This document shows positions 49,794 to 63,000 of a stretch of 64,000 bases of DNA, piece by piece. The stretch comes from Montifringilla adamsi (lineage: Eukaryota; Chordata; Aves; Passeriformes; Passeridae). The first letter of the stretch is position 1; each line of letters begins with the position of its first letter. The stretch is taken from the NCBI GenBank assembly GCA_017590115.1, contig JAGGNK010013558.1:18246574-18310573 (forward strand), in the 5' to 3' direction. Made by a program: the position numbers and the translations under genes. Under the pieces are notes generated by a model, which had not been told where the DNA came from, did no database searches, and worked only from the letters and a program-made list of their open reading frames with translations.

Positions 49794-52474
49794 ATATTTC
49801 ATAATTCTGTGTAGTTCTGGATGCAGATTATCACATTCTGGATGCTTCTACTGGAATGCAAAGCAGAACAGGGAGCTTGGCACATCCTCCCCCACTCCAG
49901 CAGCTGCAGTTCCATCCCTGCAGTGGGAGTTTTCCTGCAAATAAACACCTTCATGGAAGTAGGGTCAGCACATAGGATCAGTCAAACTCTGTCACTCCAA
50001 AGATTCCTTTTGTTTCCTGCACCTCTCAGTGAACATGACAAACCTCAAGTACAAAAGCCCAGATGAACCCCTCAGATCATGGCATTTGGTTTGGTTTGCA
50101 ATGTGGAACAGCTGCCCTGTGGAATGAAGGGGGGAGTGATGCTGTTCACTACAGGAGCAGTTGGTCTAAGCCACGACAGCATCACTGCACTGCTCATTTT
50201 TGTATCGCATTGCAGCTTCAGAATATAATTGAACTGTTTGGCTTTTGAGTGCCTTTTCATTGGAAATGCAATATTAATGAACCCTACTGAGCTTCCCCAA
50301 ACAATAACAGGGATATGAATAAAAAATTACCCCTAACTGTCCTGACTCTACGTGAACCTTCCTAACCCAGCTATATTTAACACCAAAAAAGGGGGAAAAT
50401 ACCCAAAGTAGAAGACATGAACAAATTGTGAAACATGGATCAAGGGCATTTTGCTTAAATCCCTGATTTGATCAGTTCAAGATATGTCCCTCTCATATAC
50501 CAGTAATTACCTGGATACAGGGTTTAGCAACTAACTCTAATTATAGAGATGTTGAGCAGTGATTTTTTTAAACTGAGAGTTAAGCTGAGAAGAGCTTCTT
50601 GACTAGAAGCCAGTGTGCTCAATCAATTAAATTATCATAAGAGAAGAAGAATCAGACCAAGGGGGAATGCGGATGTGGATGTGAGGCTGATCATTAGCAC
50701 AACTGAACTGTCACCTCGGTGTAGGCTGGAATGTGGCCATGCCAGGAGATTGATGGATGAATTTTGCTCAGCAGAGAACAGCCCACAGTGAATTGCTGAT
50801 AAGATCTGAAAATAAATCTTACAATATTATAAGACAAGGTGGCACTGCAACCTCTGCAGTCTTGCTGTGGCCCACAGGTTGAGCAGCTCCTCCTGTCTGT
50901 CTGCTCCCAGGGGCCTTTTCTGGGCTGAATGAGGTTCTTCTCCCCATCTTATAGGATGTTGTACCCATGAGGTGTCACACAGCAGCTCATAACACTGGAA
51001 GTGGATGAGCTTGGGAAGATTTGGATGGGTTTGTGTGTCTCAAAGATGCAGATTTTCCCTGTAATTCCTGTTTTTCTTGATCACAACTTCATGTCTGCCT
51101 ATTAGAGGAAGGAGAGACTGACTGGAACCACAGCAATTCAAAGCCAAAAGGCAACGTGGGATGGAGGGGGTGTAAGGATGAAGCTGTCTGGCAGGTTGGT
51201 TTCTGGGTTCATGGAGATATTATTGACCTGCAGAGTACCTGTGAAGAGGGGATGGATGTCAGACAGCTCACTGAGAAAGGTTTCTTTGCTGTGTTCAGCT
51301 ATTTTGGTCCTCACTGCTCAGGGAACTTTGCTTTAAGCTCCCTCAGTAGAAGGAGAGACAAAGATTGATCTTGCCATTTACAGTCAAACCTTAAACAGAC
51401 AGTGGGAGATTCACAGTGAATTCATTAGGTGCCCACAGAGTCCTCAGAAAAAGGAGGCCTGAGCTACTGTCACGATCCCCTGGCTTGCAAGCTACAGCAA
51501 TGTGACTCTGGAACCAGAAATCAGGGTATAAATCATGAGAAGATGTGAACTTCCTTCATTCCTCACTAAGGAAATTTGTGCTGTAAGAGATGTGAGGCTC
51601 ATTCCTGTCACTCGTCCAAGGGAATGGCTTTACAAATGATTATAAATGTCATTATTTAACTCCTGTGGGAGCTCAAAGACTCCCAGATCTGCACTATTCT
51701 GAAAAGGTATGAGCTGTGTGTGAGACTCGAAATGTCTTGTTTTGATACTTTACTGCAAGTACATGTTTTTGGAACACAATGTCCAAATTGAGAGACTTTA
51801 TTCCCAAAATTACGTCCTAGATAAGAGTCACACTGGCTGATTTCTGTCTGGCTTGGACAAAGCTCCCACATCCCCCTTAAGAGTCCAGAGCACTCTAATT
51901 AAGACTGTGGGTAGTGAGTTGCCTTTTTATAGCGTGTGAAGTCCATAAAGCAAAGCCGTTTCTACAGCTGCCCACTAAACCTCACACCCCTTTAAGGGCA
52001 TGGTGAGATCTTGCCCAAAGCTTTGTAATGTTCCTGTTCCAAGGGTTTTAGTGTCAGTGACAGATGGCCAACTGAGAGCACAAGGAAGAGCAGCTCTTAA
52101 CTTATCCATAAAGTTTGAGCTGGCACAAGGAGAAGTATAAAAAATCCTCATAGTTACATGTCTCCCTGAAGAATGAAGGTCTCCATTCCTCAGTGTCCTT
52201 AAGCCACAGAGAAAGGGAAGGGTTTGTGGCAAGCAGGGCTGCAAAGTCCAGTATAAACGTACTAAATAAATCAAAATCTTGACTCTCTGTTAAAATTGAA
52301 ACACTGAACTGAATTCAGATACATGGAAATGAGGTGCCAACTCTTTTTATTTCTGGAAATAATCCAGAGCTCCCTTCTGCACTTCTGGGGTCTTCAAGCA
52401 TTTGAGGCTCCTCTCATGCTGCCCTCTCACCTCTGAGCTACCTCATCAGCAGAAAAGGGATGGCATTTGTTCTT

Positions 52475-52708
52475 CGTCTGTCTCTGCCCGGAGATCAGCT
52501 CCGCCGCAGCGGCAGAGGCTCCTGGCAGCGGGAGGCAGCAGCTGTGCGGAGCGCTGCTCTCATCATCCCTGCTCCTGCCCCTCGGCATCATTAGTTCAGC
52601 TACAGCGGGAGAACTCCCGGGGATCGGGGCAGGCTCCGCTGGGACTGCCCCTGGTGCTCCTGTGCTTCATCCCAGCAGGAGGCTGGGCACAGCCCGAGGG
52701 TGGAAGCG
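52475..52708. promoter_or_regulatory. CpG-rich patch inside the upstream intron (possible orphan CpG island)
   Basis: I counted 15 CpG dinucleotides in 234 bp, with GC about 68 percent over 52501-52680, in otherwise CpG-poor AT-rich intron. By hand the observed/expected CpG ratio is around 0.6, at the edge of the usual island definition. It could mark an internal promoter for a shorter MEGF11 transcript or a non-coding RNA, an enhancer, or simply a GC-rich relic. Open frames of 112 and 143 codons cross it on the plus strand, but they resemble no known protein and probably reflect the GC content. Confidence 0.45.
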
Positions 52709-52897
52709 CTGGATTCCAGGGATATGGAATTTCCAGTTAACTCGGGGGCAGAAAATCACCTGGCCCAAGGACAAAGGTCCTGTTTCCTTGGCTCCTTTGC
52801 TTGGCAAACTCTGTCATGTCCTGACTGACATGCAGATCTTTCGGTTCCCACAGCCTTCACTGCTTACAAAAACAAGCACAACGCCTTGCAGGGAATA

Positions 52898-53000
52898 AGA
52901 GAATCCCAGAAATTATAGAAAGGCTTGGGCTGGAAAGGACAGAATGGTTTGGGACCGTAAACAGTCTCGTTCCAACCTCCTGCCATGGGCAGGGATGTCA
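52898..53000 (-). mobile_element. short CR1 LINE 3'-end fragment
   Basis: The words agagaatcccagaaattata, gcttgggctggaaaggacag and tcctgccatgggcagggatg match the extreme 3' end of a reversed CR1. Only about 100 bp remains. An inserted-looking gaatggtttgggacc suggests a partial internal duplication of the start motif. It lies about 190 bp to the right of the CpG-rich patch. Confidence 0.8.
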
Positions 53001-56000
53001 ATAATATGGAGATAAATTTCAGCCTTCCTCTAGAAATGCTAAAATAATTTGTCAGCTGGTTTAGATGGCTCTGTGTGAACACTGTGCCCATCAGCACTCA
53101 CCACTCTGCTAGTTCTTCTGTCATTCACAATTTTTTGCTGCAGTGATTCCATATTTACTCCTATATCAGTAATGTAAATATTTATAGGAGTAAGTGAAAT
53201 AGCAGAAACCCACCAGAAATACATTTGATGTTTATTCCACATTGACAGCTGCTTTTTGAGATCTGTCATTTAGGTTTTATTCAATTATTAATACATGTTG
53301 TTGATAATTGTATAGTGCTGATTTTTTAATCAGAATATCCTTCAGTACTGAATCAAACATGTCAAAAAATTTATTTTATTTGCACAGCTACTCTAATAGA
53401 ACTCGCAACTAAATCTGTGATTTCATCACAGAATGAAATCAGGTTTGTATAGAATGAACAATTTCTTGTGAAATGCTAAACCTTATTTTATTATTTTGAT
53501 TTTTCATTGTCTGAATCCAAATAGCACCATAACTTACTGGTTTTCCTCTTGAAGTGAATGACATCTTTTCCAAAATCTGCACAGGATTGTGAAAACATTC
53601 AAGTTTCTATTTGGTTTTTCTTAAAAGACATTTTATAGAATTTTCTTAAAGAGATTTTTGAGAACTTGCAACCGAGGCACCCAGAAGAGTGATTTGGCTG
53701 CTGGGCTGGCACTGCAAGAAAGCCCAGGGGGAAGAAGGAATGTCTGAGTCATCCTCCAAACTCCCTTTTCCAGGTCTCCAGCACAAATCAGAGAGCAGCA
53801 GGGAATTGTTCCCAGGCTGCTCCAGCGCAGGCAGAGATTGATTTGAAGCTGCAGGATGTTCCAGAGGCCTCGTGCTCTGCACAGGGCAGCTCAGGAGGGA
53901 CAGGGACTCCCCTCTGCTCCCAGGGCAGGGCAGGGAATTAAGTGTTGGATACTGAGCATGAGCAGCAAAGCAGCTTTGGCTTCTCTCCCCTGCTCCCCTC
54001 ACTCTTACCCTGCTCAGAAAGGAATATGATTAAGATGTGAGTTGTTTAGATCCATTTTTAATATCTCCTGATCAAAAGTGGAAGCTTAAGGAGCATGTAA
54101 GGAATGACTTTGATATTAAAGAGACAGAAAGAAGAACAAATAGTTTAATTTGCTTCTTGTCTTTCTTGGCTTGGGAATTTGAAGCAGATGTTCATATGCG
54201 AACACAAAAAACCCATATTCCATCCAAGTCTGAGCACAAATTGCCTGGATCAGAGGGAAAATGTCTGGAGAGGGATGCACCAGGGTGCTGCCTGCTGGGA
54301 GGGGTGCAGGAATGGCACAGGCAGCAACCTCTGGGAATGGTCTGAATTGTGGGACCAAAAAATGAGGGAAGAAATCCTTAAAATTGAATAAAATACTTGC
54401 AGTAAGCCCTCCTCATAAAACAAGTGTAAGTGCATTATTGCAGTGTATCCATGGATCTGAAAACTGGGAAAAATGCAGATTGAGTATTACAGTAAGATTT
54501 TAATGGAGATCTTCAGAGACAAAGAAGGATGCAATGGTAAAAGAAAGGGGCTGATTTCTGCATCTTGAACTGATGAGAGCATGGGGTGGCACATATGAAA
54601 CCTCTGATTAGTCATAAATAGGAGAAACAGACTCTCCATGTCATCCAAATTCTAAAGGGTGCAATGTCAGATTTTCAAGAGGGCTTTGATTCATTTTGGT
54701 CTGTGCACATAATGAGGAATGAGAGCTAAATTGTAGAAGCCACAGCCAGGCACAGGAGAGAACCCAATCAGCTCAGAATCAAACAGGAGGGTGTGGGATG
54801 GTTCACAGATCTCTTTAATCCATCACCTGAGAGAAACGGCCCACTGCAGCAACTACCACCAACCTTCTCCCTACCCCACAAAGAGGCACTTTGCTGTCCA
54901 GCACAACTCCCTGCTCTCCAGGCTGACTCCAAACCTTGGGAAGACCCAACCACTCACCTCAGTATTGCCAGGAAGAGAAGGGATGTGCACACAGGCACAG
55001 GCAGGGAACTTCCCAAGGGTTGTCCTGCACCATCCCCTTCAACATGGAACCATCACAGGTGGACATTATCACTGATTCCAGTGTTTCCTATGGGCTCATG
55101 ATGATTTAAATGCTTTTTAGATATTTAATCTCCACCTCTTTTACAAGGACCTCAGGAATACCCCCAACTGTTCACGATGAAGATGGGAAAAGAAGGGGAT
55201 GAGTATCAACAAAGAAAAAGATTTCAGGCTTGGTTAGAAATCTGGGATATTTGATCCTACAGCAGGACAGTCCTTGAGCTCTTACCATTTAAAGCCAGAT
55301 CCAGAGTGTGCAGGCATGAGTTCCACATGTACATATAGGCATTCCAGTGGATTAATGGAGACATTGCCAGTTATTTCTCTGAAAGCCAAAATGTGTCACA
55401 GGGCCATCTGTACCTCACAGGCTCCAAGCACAACTCATGTCCTCCTCCTTGGAGAGTTCTAGTCACAGCAATTGCCTTCACCACCTTGTTGTGTTATAGG
55501 GCAAATATGTTTCCATTTTTGCTTCTATGTGTTCTGCATGTTCAGGTCTTATGTAGGAAATTAAAATATTTCAGAATGTCTCTCTGTGCTTAGATTTGTA
55601 TTGGTAGTGCAGTATTTACCTTGCATTAATTGAGCATAAACTGAATGCAAAATCTGGCCCTTCATACAATGGGATCATTTTGGCACTGGGCCCAGACAAG
55701 AACAAAAAAACAATTGTCTGAATTTAATCAGTTGGTGTTACTTGGCAGTGCAAGAAGTCTTTATGCAGGTATTTATTTGTCCCAGCAATAACAAGAATAT
55801 TGGAATTTATATCCAGGAGATAAGCGAGTACCTTGTCACTCAAGCACAACTAACAAGGGAATTGCTATTTGGTGCAGACATGTAAATGCCAAATGCTTAC
55901 TCTGGTTATTATTGTAAATTCCATTTTTACAACCTCTTGTTTTTAAAATGGTCTCTTAATTGATTTTTAATTATATTTTTCAATGACATTTAACTACACG

Positions 56001-57697
56001 TGCTTTGTAAATAAACCCACACACATCCCAAAATATATTAAAGGAGCAAATACCGACACAGTTGAGGTTCTCTTTTCCCTGCCTGCTCTGAGTGCTCTCA
56101 GTAGATGTTTTGCATAAGGAAAAGAAACCAAAGTGGTTCTGGGTAGAAGAGGATGCAGTTCTACCATAAGCAGCTGATGCCAGAAGATTTGGTCCTCAGA
56201 GTGTTACTGATACACAACAGAATGAAGGGGATGAAGCATAAAATGAGCCAGAACATCCAACCCTGTGCCCTGTGATTTACCCAAGCTGAAATGTGGCCAG
56301 GACATACTGACCTAGAGTTGGTTTAGTGTAAAACTCCATGAGGTCTTTAGTGATCAGAAGAAGCTTTAACATCTCTTTAACCTCAGAATAGCATATTAAG
56401 GGAGAAACAGAAGGAGTCTCGTGTCTCCAGCTGGTGTTTTGGAGGTGTCAAATAGCCCAGCTGAGCACCAGGCAGGCCTGTGGTACAACGTGCAGCATTT
56501 AAGGACATGGAACTATAAATTGCATCCATCCAGCTGCCTAAAGCACAGGTTTGGGATGAATTTAAAAATCCGACCCAGTTAACTGAAGCACTGCATGAAA
56601 CTACTGAATTCCCTTGAGTTTCTGCCTCAGCATCCGTCAGGTTTGGGGTCCAGGGCATTATGTGCCATTCAAGAGAGAAACCATGCCCAGGGACAGGCTG
56701 GCAGCAGCTCCCTCAGATCCCACCACCCTGCAGGAGCCACTGGATTTGTTGGAAACCACTCACTGTTGTAGTTGCTGTTTCCGCCAGTCTCTGCCGAAGA
56801 GGTGCTGGACTCCCCCAGCCCATCAGAGGTGGCCAAATCTTATGGAAAATCAAAATAATAACTTGAAAATACCACTTTCCATGCATTCCTGAAAACACTG
56901 TATAACCTTGATGAAGTCAGCAGGATAATAACAGGTGAGGACTTGCACCTTTTTCACTCAAACTTGCATTTCTGACATTTCCTACATACCTTTCCCAGGC
57001 CAGGATGTCACATTCTTATTAGCAGGGCTGTAATTTCATTAATGGACACAAAGAAATGGAAAACACTGGAAACCCAGAATTTAGTATTTATCCAATTCCC
57101 AAGCTTAGCAATTATGGCAGAGGCATAGTGCTTTTGTTGGGGAAGGACCTGATTCCTTTATGCTGTGGCACTCATAAAACCCACAGGGCTGGGGAATGAC
57201 TCTATTGATCTTGGGTAAGATTCACTCCTGTGCAGAGATCCAGCACAAGCCAGCATTTCCCGTAAATTTTGTTTAAGCCCCATCCTGTGGAATAAAGCAG
57301 CACGCAAATCACACATTACTGGGACAATGATGCTTTGTTCCTAAATATTGCTACTCCTGAGGAGACTACAAAATGCTTTCAGAGCCTGTCAGAAATGAGA
57401 TGTGACTTGCCAAAGGTCACCCAGCAGGGAGCAGAGGAGCTGGGACACATCCAGGTGCCAGAGCAGAGATCTCTGTCCTGTCCTTTGCCCTTCCCCACGG
57501 TACAAACACGCAGTGACAGCTTCTGCCCCCCAGAATGTCTTATCAAAAATGCCTTGTGTAAAGTCTGCCTGCACAATGGGAGCTGAGTGTTCCTCACAAG
57601 CTGCATTCATTAATTCAGGCTGTTTATTTTAATTTCAATGAAACCTGATTTAATTAGGTGTTGTATGTGTTCTGCATAGATGACTAAAGCTCTTCTG

Positions 57698-57750
57698 ATT
57701 TTTTTTTTCAGTGGGTACATATTTCACCTGCTCTTTTTTTTTTTTTGCAG
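57698..57750 (+). repeat. two poly-T tracts, each followed by CAG
   Basis: Runs of 10 and about 14 T end in cag (57711) and gcag (57750). They are simple sequence that mimics plus-strand splice acceptors. I see no supported exon on that strand. Confidence 0.75.
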
Positions 57751-59909
57751 TGGTAGCTTTTGCTCACCCATACCTCCTCCTATGGGATCTGAAGAAAAAA
57801 GAATCCAACTGGCATCCCCTTCCACCCCTTAATGAAAGTAGGGTGCAGTTCCTGCCATAAGGTGAAGACTGGTAAAACATCTTTGCTGACAGTTTAAAAA
57901 CTTTCAGAACACAGAAATTAAGCAAAAGGAATTGGAAATCTCAGGGACAGATTCCAGCAGACAAAAATGCACACTCAGTTCATTAACTGACTCTGAAGAA
58001 ATGTGAGTTCTACATTTCATATGTGTCACAAACTCTTAAGAACAGCAAGTGTTCGTTAATGGACTTCTGGGGGGAAAAGAAGCTAAACCAAGTGGCAAAG
58101 TTCTCCGTGCTTCTGTGTCTCAGCAAAACTGGCTATAAAACAGAGTAAACTGTGGATGTATTTTAGGGAGCTACAAGTAAAGTTTCAGATTAATCCATTC
58201 CTGAACTTGTGCTGTTGCTCAAAACAGTAATTGGAAAACAATCCTGGTAAGGTTTCATGCAGCAAGGATAAAAATCCTTCCTTCAGCACAAGTCAGTCCT
58301 CTTATTTCCTGGGGAAGGGAACAAATGTTCCTCTGGGGATCCAATAATTGTTTGCTGTTTCTTTTTAAGCAAACATATATGCACCTGTACTTATGAATAG
58401 TTATGTTTTTATTTGGCCATAAAGTGCCCAAGTGGTCCTTTAAGCATATAATTCCTCACCTAATTGCACAGCCCTGAATATTCAGGGACAAATTGTAATT
58501 ACAAGTGTATGTTCATTCTGCATGGACAGTCTCTGCTTTAGTATTTTTAACTGCCAAAACACAAATGGTTTCAAATTATAAGAATCCCACCGCTTCCCAT
58601 TTTACATGAGCACAAGACAAATTTAATAACAAATCTTTAAAGGATCTTGGAATTCAGGCTGGCCCAGCAGCAGGTGCTGTGAGAAATCCCCCTCTCTTCA
58701 GACACATGAAGTGAGAGAAATGCAAGGTAGACCAAAAAGAATCAATTTGTCACAACCAGTAAAAGAGAGCTGGAGCTTCTGTTTTCGTTTCTCATACCTG
58801 AACTGGCAAAGCACTTCAGCAGTGACATTTATTGATCATGTAGCCTCAAAACAAAGCTGGGCAAGTGCAGAGCCTGGACAGGCAAGAGGTATGCATTAAA
58901 TACAACAGGGAAGTTCCAAAAGTTACTTTGAATGGCAGAAAAAAAAAAGAGAAATAAATCCTATTTATAGAGCTGGGAAGGATGGGAAGCATGCAGCCAC
59001 TCTTACTAGCAAGAAAGTGTTGGGATTTTGCTATTTCGTGGCTTTTCCTGTCATGTTTGATCACTATTTTAGATGCAGAGGGGACATTGTGCCTGTTAAT
59101 GTCACTGGCCTCAATCATGCAATCCTTAATCAAGCAGAAATCCCTGCAGCTTTGCCCATAAAAGAATTACAGACTTAGTTATAGGTTTTCTGGTACAGAT
59201 TTGACCTCTGCTGCCTCCCTGCTGCAATAAAACTCCTAAACCCTTTTGGATCATTACTCCTACAACTTGCCTGAGGGCACAGGGGGTGCAGCATCCATGG
59301 GGCTGTTTTCTGGTTTAATCCAAGAGCTGAGGATCCAGCCAGTGACTGCCCTGGCCAACAGACAGCACGAGAAACCATCTTAAACCAGGGCCAAGGCTGG
59401 GAGGAAATTCTTGCCCCGCAGTAAATCATCCCACTAACTCAAATTCCCCACAACTTTCTCATCCTTGTTCAGCTATTGCCAGAATGCCCTTTATTTAAAA
59501 TAAAAAATAGGCTTCTTTAATGGCCAAAAAGGTTATTAGGATTGTTTATTCTAAGCTCTGAAATATTTGTTCAATTATTAATTTGCTTATATGTCTTCTA
59601 ATTACATCAACATTGGGGTTCTGCCTTTGTAGTTGTAATTGGAAGCTGATATAAAACCAAGACTAGAAAACATTAAGCATTGCAGTGACTGGAGTTGTTT
59701 TTTGTGGCATTTGTCATCTCACTGCTTGTTTACCAGAATGAAATTTCCAACGCAATTCTCTTTTTAACCTACAATATTAGGTGACAATGTTAAACGTGTT
59801 CACTGGCAGATGATTATTTATCTGAGACAAAGCCAAAAAAAACCATGCCCTGCTCAAGGCAGAGCCTGCAACTCATTATGTTACATAATTCAAGGTTGGA
59901 GAGGGAGGA

Positions 59910-60021
59910 ATAGAGAATGCTTTGGATGGGAAGGGACCTTCAGGACCATCTCATTGCACCTTCCACTATCCCAGGTTGCTCCAAGCCCCATCCAGCCTGG
60001 CCTTGCACGCTTCTGGAAGTC
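59910..60021 (-). mobile_element. short CR1 LINE 3'-end fragment
   Basis: It contains tagagaatgctttggatggg, aagggaccttcaggaccat, ccttccactatcccaggttg and ctccaagccccatccagcct. The usual ccatgggcagggaca segment is missing, so this copy has an internal deletion as well as 5' truncation. Confidence 0.85.
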
Positions 60022-63000
60022 CACACAAGAATTCCTATGATGTTGGTGGCCTGGTTGTATTCAAAGGTCATGATTTCAACTGATCTTAAAATCCCTCCCA
60101 AGATCAACAATAAATTCTTCTGGATTCTCATTTTCAAGTTTAAAATTGTGCCAGGAAACATTAATTACAAACTAATCTAAATGCATCATCACCCTATAGT
60201 TGATGGCCTCAGCCCTGACAATGAAGTGTGTTCCTAGGGGCAACCAAAGGTGATTTTTGGGGTAGGGTTCAGTCTCCACAGGATCTGTGGAAGCAGCTGA
60301 ATATCAAAACCGACTCAAGACACCTGAAATTTTTCTCCATTGAGATCCACAGGAACATTTTGGTAATGCCAAGGGCCATACATGCACTTCATGCTTTGCT
60401 TGCCATATTATAATGGGAAATAACAATGGAATAATAAATGGAGAAAATTTTTTTTTTCTGTTGTCTTTGTTTGAATTGCTCAGTGTGTGAGAGCAACACG
60501 TGTCTGATTTTCCATCTCTCCTTGAACAGCCTGAACTGACAGATTGCCCATAATCTGTTCTGCAGTCTCAGTGCCAGAACATGACAATAGTCAGCCCCAT
60601 GGAGCGGCTTGGGAATCTCAAAGGGAATAATTTCCCACTAACCAATAGCTGAAGGGTGACCCAGTTCGGAGAGGCCTGGGGAGAGACACATTGCTGGTGG
60701 CTCCGAGCATGTGTGGCTCCACGCAGGCACAGTTAAAAGGCAGATTAATCTGCAGTCAGGTGTGAGGAACAGAGCCAAGGAGCCCTACCGGGGACCACAC
60801 GGCATCCAGCCCCTTTGGAAAGCACTTTATGAATTAACCTAGGCTGGGGTTTTTTAAACTGTGAGCATCCAAGATCCACACCAGAGTTTCTCCAGCCTGA
60901 TCTGTATTCCAAAGCAGTGCTGCTCACATAAATCTCTGTGCTGTTTTTTACTGGAGAGTGAAAGGGAGAAAACCCGCCGTTAAATCAATAGGCTGCGTTG
61001 CACACCACAGTATATGAAAGTCCTGATGCTGTGCTTATCACTTGTGCTGCCACCAACTAATTGCTGTCCCTTGCACTTCATTATCCCCTGTAATATGGTT
61101 ACAATAACAGAGGATGACAAATAAGAACTGTTATCTTCTCCAGGCCAGTCTTTCCTCGCAGGGTGAGTTCTCATTCCAATCCATCTATCTGGATGAATAA
61201 GATTTACCAGATTACACATGGACTTAAAAGGTTTAACACGAGCAGTGATGGAGAGCTGCCTTAGGAAATATTTTTACAGGCACACTTTGGGGATCTGGCA
61301 CAAAAAACTCTTTACTGCTGCTTTTGTACCCACCATGGTTTCCCTTAGCTCTCCCTGCATTTAAGGCAGCGATGCTGGCAGACAGAAAACCTGGTTCTGT
61401 AAAACACTAAGCATGCCTTATGTCCTCCCTGAATCAGGTCTGCCAGTCATTCACACACCAGAGAGGTGGTCTGATTCTTTTGATGTTAAATTAGATACTG
61501 GAACTAATAAAACTGCCTACATTGATTATGAAGCAGAAACAGGCAAAGAATATTATGGATAGGAGAAAAGAGTTTGTGTCTGGCAAGAAAGGATAAAAGT
61601 ATCTGATCTTTAATGGGTGGCCTAGTTAAAGGAAGTCCTTTGTTGCAGCAATAAAGAGGAACTGTAGAAAATGTGAATGAAACCTCCAATAGCCACGTTA
61701 AGGCCACCTGGTCTCAGGTGAGGCTCAGGAAGGGAAGAGGAGCCTCTTGTGTGGCTTCCAAAGTCTCTGCAGGAGATCAGTTTTTCCCATTGGATGTAAA
61801 GGATGTGCAGGGTGTCAGAAGCAAGGAGAGATGGGGAAGCCATTGTTACAAAGTCTTTGTTTATGCTAAAGATCCTCAAACCATCAGTGTGGGGAGGCAA
61901 ACTCATATGGACTACAGGAGACAGCAATGGAAAGTCAGATGTTTTACCAAGCAAATGAATGCATTTATAAATTACATTTCTTTAATCCCATGGCAGCTTC
62001 ACATGTGTCTCAAAAGGCAGCCTTTACCCCAGGAATCCACAGCATTCACAAATATCACCAATATTTGTCTCCACAATTGTGTTAAGGCACACATTTGCAA
62101 AATTAAAGACACACATAGGTGAAGGAGCACAAACAAAAGCATAAAAAAGAACCATTTCTTTTCCAAAGCCTTCCAAACCAAATTTGAGGTAACTAGTTGT
62201 CCAATATCTGGTGGCTGGAGGTAGTTCCTACTCTTACCCTGTGCTGAGCTCTCTGTAAATTTCTGCATTTTTCTAACTCCTTCTGGAGATGTTGTTTCTT
62301 TCCTTTTGATGTTGTAGATGCTCTTTTGTTTTCTGCTTGTTTCCAAACTAGTTATGATCAAGACTTTCTCTCAGAAAACAGCATGACATAAGCGTCCATA
62401 ATTCTGTGTAAACTGGCTCTAAATACCTAAGGATCCCAAGAGTCCACAAAAAGAAATCTGAACATGCCCGTGAATCATTGTCTCATTTGTATTATTTCAA
62501 ATGCTCTGCTAGTTAATGATGTCTTGGTTTATTATTATTATAACATCTCTGATAGTTAAATCAATCAAATAATCAGTGCTGCAGTTCATCAAATATACAC
62601 CTCCAGGAAGATGCTTCCCTTGCATAGTGCTGAGGAAAAACAGCATTTCTTTATTAGAGACATGATTAGTTTGCCATAATATTCTAGAAATGGGGTGAAA
62701 TAGTGTCTTGGAGGTAACAGGTAACTATTTTTGCATATGTTTATACATTTCTGTTTTCCTTAGAAAGAAAAATATGCAAATGGCACTGCACCAGTTCCGT
62801 GGTGGAGTCACTGGTCCATCTGTTACTCAACACTGCTTTGTCTCAGGCACTCACCCCCTTCCAGAAACCCACCCAGCACCTTTCTCCTCACAACTGTGCT
62901 GGATCACACTGATTTTGCTTGTCCCCTTGTATTAAGCCAGTCTTTCAGAAGCCTTGCTACATCTGTGTGGATATCAGCTTCTCTGTGAACAGTATTAAAA

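Noticed and set aside
52402..52898. Plus-strand open frames of 112 and 143 codons over the CpG-rich patch
   Set aside because: Two overlapping frames of similar length suggest GC-driven absence of stops. There is no recognisable domain, and no convincing splice context was established.
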